Shown: one piece after another, positions 39,697-48,474 of the stretch | Position numbering within the stretch: position 1 is the first letter of the stretch | Layout: every line of letters starts with the position of its first letter | DNA from: JBBEAM01 sp942491105 | Lineage (GTDB): Bacteria > Pseudomonadota > Alphaproteobacteria > Kiloniellales > DSM-21159 | DNA length: 64,000 nucleotides | Direction of reading: 5' to 3' | NCBI GenBank assembly: GCA_942491105.1 | Contig: CALNZX010000001.1 | Span: 124,001-188,000, forward strand | Made by a program: the position numbers and the translations under genes | The notes under the pieces: model-generated | Told to the model about the DNA's origin: nothing | Databases searched by the model: none | The model's input: only the letters and a program-made list of their open reading frames with translations

Positions 39697-40465
39697 CCTT
39701 GCCGTTATGCGCGAGCAGGGGCTCGATGTGCCGTTTGACGGCATCGCGCAAAATCTGAACGTAACGCGCTTCATTCGACGCGATCACATTGGCGACTCCG
39801 CCAATGCCGATGGCCAGCGGCGTGCCGCTATAAAGGCCGGGGAGCAGCAGTGCGACAAGTCCGCCGCCCGGGGTGACGGTGCTGGTCGACATCACATAAC
39901 CATTGCGCCGGATCCTGCGGATATCCTTCATTAATTCCTCGGCGTCGAGGGTCGGCTCGCTGAGCAGGCTCATCAGCCGCGCGATCTCGGCCTCGAGCTG
40001 GTCATCCGGCAGCGCGGCGAGGAAAAGGTGTCCCATTCCCGAGCCGATCATCGGGCGCACAGCGCCGGTGTGCATGTGTAAACGCACGGGATTGGTTGCC
40101 GGAATGACATGGATGTACTGCACCATGATGCCGGCCGGCGCCGCCAGGTTGATCAACTCGCCGGTGCGCTGCCCCACGTCCTCCATGGCGGCCATCACGC
40201 TGCCGTCGCCGAAGAGATAGGGCGCGACGCTGCGGCCTAGGAGCGCCACGCGCGGACTCGGTCTGTAGCTGCGGGTTTTCTTGTCGTAGTGGAGATAGCC
40301 GAGCTCGGCCAGGCTCTTGAGCAGGATCGAAGTGCTGGATTGGGGGTAGCCCAGGGCACGTGAAATTTCGTTCACGGAAACGCTGGGGTGTTCGGCGTCG
40401 AAGTACTCCAGCACCTCGAGCGTGCGCTTGATCGATCTGGAGAGATCCCGCTTTCCGGTGGTCAT
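39647..40465 (-). CDS. IclR family transcriptional regulator
   Basis: This 272-residue regulator has an N-terminal winged helix (VNEISRALGYPQSSTSILLK, about residues 25-75) and a C-terminal IclR effector domain. IclR proteins usually control adjacent aromatic or acid degradation genes, so it is the prime candidate to bind the shared operator at 28637, 35396 and 37795. It starts five bases after the reductase gene ends, so it is the last gene of the minus-strand SDR-ferredoxin-reductase operon. Confidence 0.92.
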   Translation of the reverse strand: MTTGKRDLSRSIKRTLEVLEYFDAEHPSVSVNEISRALGYPQSSTSILLKSLAELGYLHYDKKTRSYRPSPRVALLGRSVAPYLFGDGSVMAAMEDVGQRTGELINLAAPAGIMVQYIHVIPATNPVRLHMHTGAVRPMIGSGMGHLFLAALPDDQLEAEIARLMSLLSEPTLDAEELMKDIRRIRRNGYVMSTSTVTPGGGLVALLLPGLYSGTPLAIGIGGVANVIASNEARYVQILRDAVKRHIEPLLAHNGKASEPDSAAHPSLRSAQ

Positions 40466-40470
40466 GCTTG

Positions 40471-41655
40471 CTATGCCTGTGCGTACTGAATGATGGCCGC
40501 CTCCCGATCCTGTCCTATCAGCGCGCGGGCGCTTCGCAACGCGCGCGCCATGTTCCAGCCGAGGACGCCTTCGACCTTTCCTTGTCGGCTATAGGCGATC
40601 ACGAAGCCGCCGCTATCGGCGTTACGGGCCAGGAAATCCGTTTCGTAGCTTCCATCGATGACGCCGTGGACTTGAATTTTGGCATCATACTGATCGCTCC
40701 AGAAGAAAGGAATAGGATCGAAGGCCCGCCGCGCGCCCAGAATGTTCGCGGCTGCCGCCATGCCCTGCTCCGTTGCGTTCATGCGATGCTCGATCCGCAT
40801 CTGCCTTGCGTAGCGGGGATTGAACCAATTGGCCACATCTCCGGCGGCATAGACGCCAGGCGCGGCCTCGCAATAGGCATCGCAGACCACGCCATTGTCC
40901 AGCGTCAGGCCGCTGCCGGCGAGCCATTCGACCGAGGGGCGGCAGCCGATGGCGACGAACACCCGGTCGGCTTCAATGCGTACGCCGTTGGCGGCTGTAA
41001 CGCAGTAGCCTTGCGCGTCGCCGCCCTGAATCGTCTCGACGCCGCTGCCGAAAAAAAACTCGACCCCCTGGTCACGGTGCAGCGCCTCCAAGCGCTTCGA
41101 GGCTTCGCCGCCGAGGCGGTCGAGCATCGGGCCCATCTGAGGGTCGATGACGCTCACCGCGACGCCTTCCCGGCGGGCCAGCGCCGCGAGTTCGCAGCCC
41201 AGCACACCGGCACCGATGATTGCGATGTGACTAGACGCCTGGATGGCGGCGTCGATGCGAACGGCATCGTCCAGGCTTCGCAGTGTCAGCCCGCCGCCGG
41301 GCAGGGAGATCGGCGCGGCGCCCGTCGCGATGAGGCAGGCCTCCCATGTGACGTCCGCGCCGTTCGCCAGGATTACCTTGCGGCCGTGAATATCGAGCCG
41401 GGTCGCGGGAATGCCCAAGCGCAGATCGAGATCGAGGCGCTCCAGCTCCGCCGCGTCGGCCAGGGCGATGTCCGCGTGGCGATCGGGCGAGGGGCTCCGC
41501 TGCTTGGAGAGGGGAGGGCGGTCGTAGGGGGGCTCGGGCTCGGCGCCGATCAGGACGATCTCGCCGGCGTAGCCTTCGTCGCGCAGGGCCTGACTTGCTG
41601 ATAACCCGGCCGCGGACGCGCCAAGGATGGCGATCCGGCTGGGGTGGGAGGTCAT
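40471..41655 (-). CDS. NAD(P)H-dependent ferredoxin reductase
   Basis: This 394-residue FAD enzyme of the putidaredoxin/rhodocoxin reductase type has IAILGASAAGLSASQAL for FAD, AIIGAGVLGCELAAL for NAD(P)H and GVYAAGDVANWF near residue 285. It would pass electrons to the ferredoxin at 41652 and on to the P450 at 35503. The start at 41655 overlaps the ferredoxin stop (ATGA); the longer upstream frame was rejected. Confidence 0.93.
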   Translation of the reverse strand: MTSHPSRIAILGASAAGLSASQALRDEGYAGEIVLIGAEPEPPYDRPPLSKQRSPSPDRHADIALADAAELERLDLDLRLGIPATRLDIHGRKVILANGADVTWEACLIATGAAPISLPGGGLTLRSLDDAVRIDAAIQASSHIAIIGAGVLGCELAALARREGVAVSVIDPQMGPMLDRLGGEASKRLEALHRDQGVEFFFGSGVETIQGGDAQGYCVTAANGVRIEADRVFVAIGCRPSVEWLAGSGLTLDNGVVCDAYCEAAPGVYAAGDVANWFNPRYARQMRIEHRMNATEQGMAAAANILGARRAFDPIPFFWSDQYDAKIQVHGVIDGSYETDFLARNADSGGFVIAYSRQGKVEGVLGWNMARALRSARALIGQDREAAIIQYAQA

Positions 41656-41858
41656 GTTTCCTCGATTTTGATCGCCATCGCCGGGCAGAGCCGGGCGGCC
41701 TGCTTGACCGCGCTGTATTGGGATTCGTCGGGCTCGGCGACCAGAAGCTCGACGATTCCGTCTTCCTCGCGCTGATCGAAGACTTCGGGAGCGGCAAAGA
41801 CGCACTGTCCAGCGCCGACGCACTTATCTTGATCAATCAGTACCTTGAGCTTTCCCAT
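41652..41858 (-). CDS. Ferredoxin (3Fe-4S type, P450 partner)
   Basis: This 68-residue ferredoxin has CVGAGQC followed near the C-terminus by ARLCPAMAI, the Cys pattern of single-cluster 3Fe-4S ferredoxins that serve P450s. AAGGAG precedes the ATG. It is coupled by a 4-base overlap to its reductase. Together with the P450 at 35503 it forms a three-component monooxygenase. Confidence 0.93.
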   Translation of the reverse strand: MGKLKVLIDQDKCVGAGQCVFAAPEVFDQREEDGIVELLVAEPDESQYSAVKQAARLCPAMAIKIEET

Positions 41859-41904
41859 CGGTCTCCTTATCCCAAGTAGTTGACGCGTAGCGTCGGTCGG
41901 TTTG

Positions 41905-42651
41905 TTACCAGGCGCCATTGGCGAGCGCGCCGCCATCGACAACCAGCGTTTGGCCGGTAATGTAGCTTGCCCGGCGCGAGAGTAGAAAGGCGACGGCTTC
42001 CGCGACCTCGGAGGCTTCTCCGAAACGGCGGAGCGGAATGCCGCGCTGTAGACTGTCCTGGTCGACCAGGCCCTTGGCGATATTCTCCTGCACCATCCGG
42101 GTATTGATAATCCCAGGCACGACGGCATTGACGCGAATTCCGTCCTCCGCCCATTCGATCGCGAGGGTGCGCGTCAAGGACTCGACACCGCCCTTGGCGG
42201 CGGCGTAGGCGGCGCGGCGCGGACGTCCGACCCGTGCGCCGATCGAGGAAAAGTTGACCACGGCACCCTGGGCAGCCTTCAAATCCGGATGGAAGGCCCG
42301 GCAGACCCTCAGCACGCCGCCCAGGTGCACATCGAAGAGTCCGGCCCAGGTCTCGTCTTCGATTTCGGAAACCGCTTGGTGGCGATTGTATCCCGCGGCG
42401 TTGACCACGCCGTCGATACCGCCATAGTCCCTGCGAAGCTCCCCGGCGAGGCGGTCGACCGCCGCGCTCTCTGAGATATCGATGCCGCGGCAATCGAAGC
42501 ACGAGGTTACGTCTTCGTCCGGCGCGTCGCGATCCGCGAGAACCACGCGCCAAGACTGTTCCTGCAGTGCCTCGCCGACGGCCAAGCCGATTCCGCGTCC
42601 ACCTCCAATGATCAGCGCAACGGGGTTATGGGCGGTAGTCGCGTCGGTCAT
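41905..42651 (-). CDS. SDR family oxidoreductase
   Basis: This 248-residue SDR has the cofactor loop IIGGGRGIG, VNAAGYNRHQ, catalytic Ser in NFSSIGARVG and YAAAK. It is the first gene of the minus-strand operon that continues with ferredoxin, ferredoxin reductase and IclR, so it probably oxidises the alcohol made by the P450. A weak copy of the shared operator lies upstream at 42686-42711. Confidence 0.9.
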   Translation of the reverse strand: MTDATTAHNPVALIIGGGRGIGLAVGEALQEQSWRVVLADRDAPDEDVTSCFDCRGIDISESAAVDRLAGELRRDYGGIDGVVNAAGYNRHQAVSEIEDETWAGLFDVHLGGVLRVCRAFHPDLKAAQGAVVNFSSIGARVGRPRRAAYAAAKGGVESLTRTLAIEWAEDGIRVNAVVPGIINTRMVQENIAKGLVDQDSLQRGIPLRRFGEASEVAEAVAFLLSRRASYITGQTLVVDGGALANGAW

Positions 42652-42685
42652 GGAGAGTTCCGGTCATTCAAAAAGGCATCAATAT

Positions 42686-42711
42686 TCCGATTTCATTAAT
42701 TGTAATGTCAA
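42686..42711 (-). promoter_or_regulatory. Weak fourth copy of the shared operator (SDR-ferredoxin operon)
   Basis: On the minus strand, TTGACA (42711-42706), one base, then TACAAT-N7-ATCGGA. Spacing is identical to the three strong copies, but each half-site matches only four of six bases, and the -10 (CGGAAT) is poor. It lies 35-60 bases before the SDR start. Confidence 0.35.
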
Positions 42712-42825
42712 TATCCAGTTTTGTCGCCTTGTCTTGTACAGGGCCTCTTCGTCTTGCGCTTTTCAGAGCGAGCAGCCGCTTTGCGGCCTTGACGCCAAAC
42801 AGGCCGTGTGATTAATAGGTGATAT

Positions 42826-42846
42826 TGCGAATGAATTGCATTTGCA
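42826..42846 (+). promoter_or_regulatory. Iron box (Fur-type) before hemP
   Basis: The 21 bases starting TGCGAATGAA and ending GCATTTGCA form a near-perfect inverted repeat resembling alphaproteobacterial Fur/iron boxes of the type TGCAAATxATTxxCATTTGCA. It lies 30 bases before the hemP start, where repression by iron would be expected. Confidence 0.7.
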
Positions 42847-42875
42847 TAAAGCGGGTCACGCGAAGCCAAGGCATA

Positions 42876-43079
42876 ATGAACGCAGAACGGCGACATTTAA
42901 TACCGGAACCCGGCGCGCAGAGCGATGAGGAACCGCGCGGCAAGGATGCCGGTACGCAGGTCGTTACCGTGTCGTCCCAGAGTGTCATGGCCGGGCGTGG
43001 CGAGATCCGTATCGATCATAACGGGGAAGTCTACCGATTGAGGGTCACGAACAGCGGCAAGCTGATCCTAACGAAATAG
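42876..43079 (+). CDS. hemP: Hemin uptake protein HemP
   Basis: This 67-residue protein ends with the HemP signature: IRIDHNGEVYRLRVTNSGKL. HemP proteins are small, basic and encoded at the head of haem-uptake operons, where they promote receptor expression. The ATG at 42876 was chosen because the upstream frame crosses the iron box. The ribosome site is weak. Confidence 0.9.
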   Translation: MNAERRHLIPEPGAQSDEEPRGKDAGTQVVTVSSQSVMAGRGEIRIDHNGEVYRLRVTNSGKLILTK

Positions 43080-43171
43080 CGCGGACGCGCCGCAGTCCGC
43101 ATCATCATCCGGGCCCAGCCAGCCACCCAGGCACGCCGCCACAGGCAGCCAGCCAGAGGCCCCTACGGATG

Positions 43172-43193
43172 CCGCTCCCAAGCAAGGGAGCGG
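43172..43193 (+). promoter_or_regulatory. Perfect hairpin between hemP and the receptor gene
   Basis: CCGCTCCC-AAGCAA-GGGAGCGG, an 8-base stem with a 6-base loop, lies 22 bases before the receptor ATG. No T-run follows, so it is more likely an mRNA stability or translational-control element than a terminator. Confidence 0.55.
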
Positions 43194-43215
43194 AGTCTTC
43201 TAGGGGAACACGACC

Positions 43216-45384
43216 ATGGCTAAAGGCTTTTCAGCCGTCATTCTGACGATCACGACACTCACGGCATTCTGCGGGGGCGCGCTAGCAGAGGAGCATGTCG
43301 CTCAAGACACACCGCAAAGTCAGCAACGGGCAGCGACCGAGGATGCAGCGGTAACGCTTGCGGCGAGCAATCATCTCGATGGCGCGGCGACGCTCGACAC
43401 CATCTCGATTACCGCGACGCGCAGCGGCGGCTCGGCTTTTGAATTTCCCGGCATGGTCACCGTCATCGGGCGCGACCGGATCGATACGCTGCAGCCTTCG
43501 ACACCGGACGACATCCTGCGTTTCGTGCCGGGCGTCACCTTTTCCGGCGGGCCTCGCCGCAGCGGCGAGGTGCCGACGATCCGCGGCTTTTCCGGGCAGG
43601 ACGTCATCGTGATGATCGATGGCGCACGCCGCAATTTCGAATCCGGTCACGACGGCCGCTTCTTCATCGATCCCAGTGTGATCAAGGAAGTCGAGGTGGT
43701 CCGCGGGTCGAGCTCAGCGCTCTATGGCAGCGGCGGGCTTGGCGGAGTGATCGAGCTGCGCACGGTCGATGCCGTGGATCTGCTGGAGCCGGGAGAATCC
43801 TGGGGGGCGAAGATCAGCGGCGGCTTCCAATCGGCCAACGACGAGTGGCATAGCGGCTTGACCCTGTTCGGCGCCGATGGGCCTTTCGATGGCATCGCCA
43901 GCTTGACCTACCGCAATGGACAGGACATCCGGCTCGGCGACGGCAGCGACCTGATCGCCGACGATGAAATTCTGGCGGGCTTGGTCAAGGGGACCTGGTC
44001 GCCGGATGCCAATCAGAGCATCAGCGTCACCTACAACCGCTACACCGACGATGCCGTGGAGCCGAACAACGGGCAGGGGAGCACGACAGCGGATTCAGGT
44101 CTGGTCGATAAAAAGATCATCGATCAGACGATCCAGGCGGAATACAGCTTTTACGATCCGGACCTGCCCTGGATCGATGCCCGGGCAATCGTCTGGTATA
44201 CCCAAACCGAGGTCGACGAAGAGGTTCTCGACAACAACGGCAGCAGTCCCAAGGGCGCGAATCTTGAGCGCGATCTGCGGACCTATGGAATCAGCCTGCA
44301 GAATTCCAGCCGCTTCAGCCTGGGCGAGTCGGTCAACAACACCCTGACCTATGGCGTCGACTACTACCGCGACGAACAAACCGGCCGGGACAGCAGCAAT
44401 GCCCCTTCCCATGACCGCGATGGCGTGCCGAGCGCGGATGCGGACTCCCTGGGAATCTTCTTCCAGGCGGAAATCGAGATCGTCGATCTCGGTCCCGTCC
44501 CTGGTGAACTGACGCTGATTCCCGGTGTGCGCTTCGACTACTACCGAACCGATAGCGCGATCGCGGAGGGCAGCGAGTACGAGGAGTTCTCTCCGAAGAT
44601 CGCCGCCAGTTACCGGCCGATGCCGTGGATGATGGTCTTCGGCTCCTATGGGAAGGCTTTCCGCGCGCCCACTTTCAACGAGGCCTACGCCAGCGGGACC
44701 CACTTCACGATCCCCGGCTTCGGCACCAACAGTTTCATCGCCAATCCAGATTTGAAGCCGCAGACCACGCGCACCCTGGAGTTCGGCCTCGGCTTCGACT
44801 TCGAGGACGTGCTGGTCGATGGGGACCGCGTAACCGTGAAGGGCTCGCACTACGAGACCTGGGGGGACGACTTCATCGATCTGGTTGTCGTGCAGCCGGG
44901 CCCGCCGGCCTGCTTCCCGCCGAACTGCAACGGCACCACACAGTCGGTCAACGTTGCCGATGCCCGGCTCTGGGGGAATGAGATCGAGGCTGTCTATGAC
45001 GCACGCCGGTTCCGCCTGTCCTTCGGTTATGCGGACATCGACGGCGAGGATCGCGATACTGGCGAGCCTCTCGGCGTCCTCTTTCCGACCACGGTTACGC
45101 TGGACGGCGCCGTCAAGTTTCCCGAGTTCGATTCCATTCTCGGCATGCGCGGCATCTTCGCGGGGCATTTCGACGAGGTCTCGGATCCCGCCAACGAGCG
45201 GGACTCCTATGAAACCTACGATATCTACGCGGCCTGGGCGCCCAGCGATGGTCCGCTCGAGGGCCTGAGGGTCGACCTCGGCGTCGACAACGTCTTCGAC
45301 GAGGAATACTCGCGCGTCTTTACCGACGCCCTGGAGCAGGGGCGCAACTGGAAAGCCGCGGTGAGTTACACGATCACCTATTAA
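43216..45384 (+). CDS. hmuR: TonB-dependent haem receptor
   Basis: This 722-residue outer-membrane receptor has a signal peptide to about residue 24 (ending GGALA), a TonB-box region with TLDTISITAT near residue 58, a plug (about 70-190: PDDILRFVPGVTF, VVRGSSSALYGSGGLGGVIE) and a 22-strand barrel ending in aromatic YTITY. FRAPTFNEAY and IANPDLKPQT are the paired FRAP and NPDL boxes typical of haem receptors, with a His between them. It is co-transcribed with hmuSTUV. Confidence 0.94.
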   Translation: MAKGFSAVILTITTLTAFCGGALAEEHVAQDTPQSQQRAATEDAAVTLAASNHLDGAATLDTISITATRSGGSAFEFPGMVTVIGRDRIDTLQPSTPDDILRFVPGVTFSGGPRRSGEVPTIRGFSGQDVIVMIDGARRNFESGHDGRFFIDPSVIKEVEVVRGSSSALYGSGGLGGVIELRTVDAVDLLEPGESWGAKISGGFQSANDEWHSGLTLFGADGPFDGIASLTYRNGQDIRLGDGSDLIADDEILAGLVKGTWSPDANQSISVTYNRYTDDAVEPNNGQGSTTADSGLVDKKIIDQTIQAEYSFYDPDLPWIDARAIVWYTQTEVDEEVLDNNGSSPKGANLERDLRTYGISLQNSSRFSLGESVNNTLTYGVDYYRDEQTGRDSSNAPSHDRDGVPSADADSLGIFFQAEIEIVDLGPVPGELTLIPGVRFDYYRTDSAIAEGSEYEEFSPKIAASYRPMPWMMVFGSYGKAFRAPTFNEAYASGTHFTIPGFGTNSFIANPDLKPQTTRTLEFGLGFDFEDVLVDGDRVTVKGSHYETWGDDFIDLVVVQPGPPACFPPNCNGTTQSVNVADARLWGNEIEAVYDARRFRLSFGYADIDGEDRDTGEPLGVLFPTTVTLDGAVKFPEFDSILGMRGIFAGHFDEVSDPANERDSYETYDIYAAWAPSDGPLEGLRVDLGVDNVFDEEYSRVFTDALEQGRNWKAAVSYTITY

Positions 45385-45406
45385 CCCAAGGAAAGGAAAT
45401 CCTGCC

Positions 45407-46486
45407 ATGGCTACGGTCAGCCAAGTCCCGTCCGGTATCAAAGACCCCGCTGCTTTGCTCGCGTCCTTGGAGCATCTGAAACAGGGGGAACCCGGTCTGC
45501 GTATCCGCGACGCCGCCGCGCGCCTCGGCGTGAGCGAGGCCGAGCTGGTCGCCGCGCGCTGCGGTGAAACGGCGATCCGTCTCGACGCCGACTGGCGCGT
45601 GCTGGTCAAGGATCTGCCCAGCCTCGGCCGCATCATGGCGCTGACACGCAACGAGTCTGCGGTGCATGAGAAGGTGGGCGAGTACGGCAAGGTTTCCGTG
45701 ATGAAGTCCATGGGCCTGGTGCTCAACGAGGACATCGACCTGCGGATTTTCCTGTGGCGCTGGCACCATGGATTCGCGGTGACGGAAGAGGTGCGCTCGG
45801 GGACCCGGCGCTCGCTGCAATTCTTCGACAGCGATGGCGTCGCGGTCCACAAGATCTATCTGCGCGACGACAGCAATTGGCAGGCCTATGAGGCGCTGGT
45901 CGAGCGCTATCGCGCGGCCGATCAAGTGCCAGGCATCGCGGTCAAGGAAAAGCCGTCCGCGCCCGCTTTGCGCGCTGACTCGGAGATCGATGTCGCCGCG
46001 CTTCGCAGCCGCTGGGAGACCTTGAAGGACGTTCATGACTTCCACGGCATGCTGCAAGATCTTGGCGTGGGCCGGGAACAGTCCTTCCGCTTGGTTGGCG
46101 ACGACTTCGCCTGGCAGCTCGACAACGCGGCCTTGGTGCAGGCTCTGGAATGCGCCCGCGACCGCGAGATCGAGATCATGGTCTTCGTCGGCAGCCCCGG
46201 CATGATCCAGATCCATAGCGGGCCAGTTCAGAATCTGAAGGCCATGGGGCCCTGGTACAACGTCCTCGATCCGGGCTTCAATCTGCATCTGCGGCTGGAC
46301 CGCATCGCTTCGACGTGGGTTGCGCGTAAACCGCAGAGCGACAGCCTGGTCACCGCAGTGGAGCTTTTCGACGCAGAGGGCGAGATCATCGCGACACTGT
46401 TCGGAAAGCGTAAGCCAGGCCAAATGGAGCTGGAGTCCTGGCGGACGCTTGTCTCCGAACTGCCCCGTCTGGAGCGCCCGGCGTGA
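45407..46486 (+). CDS. hmuS: Haem-degrading/haem-handling protein HmuS (HemS family)
   Basis: This 359-residue cytoplasmic protein consists of two homologous halves, as in HemS/ChuS. The C half has FVGSPGMIQIHSGPVQNLKA and VLDPGFNLHLRLDRIASTWV, the family core. It accepts haem after import and degrades or stores it. The start has AAGGAAAGG upstream. The stop overlaps hmuT (ATGA-like, 4 bases). Confidence 0.93.
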   Translation: MATVSQVPSGIKDPAALLASLEHLKQGEPGLRIRDAAARLGVSEAELVAARCGETAIRLDADWRVLVKDLPSLGRIMALTRNESAVHEKVGEYGKVSVMKSMGLVLNEDIDLRIFLWRWHHGFAVTEEVRSGTRRSLQFFDSDGVAVHKIYLRDDSNWQAYEALVERYRAADQVPGIAVKEKPSAPALRADSEIDVAALRSRWETLKDVHDFHGMLQDLGVGREQSFRLVGDDFAWQLDNAALVQALECARDREIEIMVFVGSPGMIQIHSGPVQNLKAMGPWYNVLDPGFNLHLRLDRIASTWVARKPQSDSLVTAVELFDAEGEIIATLFGKRKPGQMELESWRTLVSELPRLERPA

Positions 46487-47373
46487 AAGGAGTCAGCTTC
46501 GCGATCCTCGCTCTGCTGCTGACCAGCGCCATTCCAAGCTACGCGGAATCCGGGGCCAGGAAGGTGGTCTCCATCGGCGGATCGATCACCGAGATCGTTT
46601 TCGCGCTGGGCCAGCAGGATCGGCTGGTCGCGGTGGATTCCACCAGCCTCTATCCCCAGGCGGCGGCAAGTCTTCCCGATGTTGGCTACATGCGCGCGCT
46701 TTCCGCCGAGCCCGTGCTGGCAACCGGTCCGGACCTGATCCTCGCCGCCGCCGACGCGGGGCCGCCACAAACCCTGGATCAGCTCCGGCAATCCGGCGTT
46801 TCTGTCGAGACCGTCCCGGACCACGCCAGCCTGCCCGGCGTAACCGAGAAGATTCGCGTCGTCGCCCGGGCGCTCGGGAAGGCCGAGGCGGGTGAGGCCC
46901 TGATTGCCGAGATCGAGCGGCAGACGGATGAGCTGCAGGCTGAAATTGCCGGCGTCGCGAGCCGACCGAGTGTGCTGTTCCTGCTTTCCGCTGGCCGTGG
47001 CGCGCCCTTGGCCGCCGGGGAGATGACCTCCGCCGAAGCGATCATCGTCTTATCCGGTGGCAGAAATGCTATTTCCGGTTTCGAGGGCTATAAGCCGCTG
47101 TCGCCGGAATCGGCCGTCGCGGCGGCGCCGGATGTGATCCTGACCACGTCGCGCACCTTGGAGAGCATGGGGGGCGAGTCTGGATTGCTCGCCTTGCCTG
47201 CCTTGGCCGCAACGCCAGCCGCGCGCGCCGGGCGTTTGATCGTGCTCGATGGCTTGCTGCTGCTCGGTTTCGGCCCGCGCACGCCCGAGGCCATGCGCGC
47301 CTTGGCGCAGGCTTTGCATCCCGAGCTCCAGCTTGACCGTTCCGCACCGCGTCAAGCCGCGTCTGGAGACTGA
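46483..47373 (+). CDS. hmuT: Haem ABC transporter substrate-binding protein HmuT
   Basis: This 296-residue periplasmic binding protein has a signal peptide (FAILALLLTSAIPSYA, cleavage about residue 21) followed by the cluster-A fold (VVSIGGSITEIVFALGQQD; DVGYMRALSAEPVLATGPDL). It carries haem from the receptor to the HmuUV permease. GTG at 46483 overlaps the hmuS stop. Confidence 0.93.
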   Translation: MKGVSFAILALLLTSAIPSYAESGARKVVSIGGSITEIVFALGQQDRLVAVDSTSLYPQAAASLPDVGYMRALSAEPVLATGPDLILAAADAGPPQTLDQLRQSGVSVETVPDHASLPGVTEKIRVVARALGKAEAGEALIAEIERQTDELQAEIAGVASRPSVLFLLSAGRGAPLAAGEMTSAEAIIVLSGGRNAISGFEGYKPLSPESAVAAAPDVILTTSRTLESMGGESGLLALPALAATPAARAGRLIVLDGLLLLGFGPRTPEAMRALAQALHPELQLDRSAPRQAASGD

Positions 47374-47375
47374 TC

Positions 47376-48473
47376 GTGAGCTTGGCCGATAGCGGTGCCG
47401 GCGCGATACCGCCGCGCCGCGGACCACGGCGTCTGCCGCCGCGAGCGGTCTTGCTTGCCTTGGCTCTGACCGCGCTGCTTTTGGCAGTGCTTTCCGTCGG
47501 CTGGGGCGCGGTCGTGGTGCCCGTCGGCGATCTGCTTTCCATTCTGGCTTCGCTGCTTGGCCTCGGTGGCGAGGCGGGGGGCAGTCTCGAGCATCAAGCC
47601 ATCGTCACTGCGATCCGTCTGCCCCGCGTCATCGCCTGTCTTGCCATCGGTGCCGCCTTGGCCGTCGCCGGCGCCGCGATGCAGGGCTTGTTCCGGAACC
47701 CCCTGGCCGATCCTGGTCTGGTCGGCGTGTCCAACGGCGCCGCCCTGGCGGCGATTACGGCCATCGTTTTCGGTCCCGTTCTGATCGGCGATCTGCCGGC
47801 GGAGCTTCGGCCCTATCTTACGACCCTGTCCGCCTTCGTCGGCGGAGTTATCGCGACCTGGCTGGTCTATCGCATTGGCACGCGCGGCGGCCAAACCGAT
47901 GTCGCTACGATGCTGCTCGCCGGGATCGCGCTCAACGCGATTGGCGGCGCCGTGATCGGCGGGATGGTCTTCCTCAGCGATGATCAGCAGCTGCGCGACC
48001 TGACCTTCTGGATGATGGGTAGCCTGGCGGGCATTACCTGGACACCGCTGCTGATTTGCTTGCCGCTGATGGCGCTGGCCGTCGCCGCGATCCAGTTCTA
48101 CGCGCAGGCGCTCAATGCTCTGCTGCTGGGCGAGGCCGAGGCCTTTCATCTCGGAATCCCGGTGGAGCGGGCCAAGGGAGTGCTGATCGCGGCGGTGGGG
48201 CTGGCGGTTGGCGCGGCGGTGGCGATCTCCGGGATCATCGGCTTCGTCGGCTTGGTCGTGCCGCATATCCTGCGCTTGCTGATCGGCCCGGATCATCGCT
48301 GGCTGATCCCCGGCAGCGCCCTGCTTGGCGCGGCCTTGCTGCTGCTCGCGGACAATCTGGCGCGTACCGTCGTGGTACCGGCCGAGCTGCCAATCGGGGT
48401 TATTACGAGCCTGCTTGGCGGACCCTTCTTCCTGTGGCTGCTGCTGCGGCGGCGCGTTGGTTTTTCCGCCTGA
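47376..48473 (+). CDS. hmuU: Haem ABC transporter permease HmuU
   Basis: This 365-residue BtuC/FecCD-type permease has about ten helices, with GAAMQGLFRNPLADPGLVGV and GIIGFVGLVVPHILRLLIGP as family motifs. The first ~25 residues are basic and proline-rich. GTG start at 47376, two bases after hmuT. It pairs with HmuV. Confidence 0.94.
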   Translation: MSLADSGAGAIPPRRGPRRLPPRAVLLALALTALLLAVLSVGWGAVVVPVGDLLSILASLLGLGGEAGGSLEHQAIVTAIRLPRVIACLAIGAALAVAGAAMQGLFRNPLADPGLVGVSNGAALAAITAIVFGPVLIGDLPAELRPYLTTLSAFVGGVIATWLVYRIGTRGGQTDVATMLLAGIALNAIGGAVIGGMVFLSDDQQLRDLTFWMMGSLAGITWTPLLICLPLMALAVAAIQFYAQALNALLLGEAEAFHLGIPVERAKGVLIAAVGLAVGAAVAISGIIGFVGLVVPHILRLLIGPDHRWLIPGSALLGAALLLLADNLARTVVVPAELPIGVITSLLGGPFFLWLLLRRRVGFSA

Positions 48474-48474
48474 G

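Noticed and set aside
44095..45852. 585-codon minus-strand frame opposite the haem receptor
   Set aside because: Shadow of the receptor gene, which has clear plug, FRAP and NPDL motifs.
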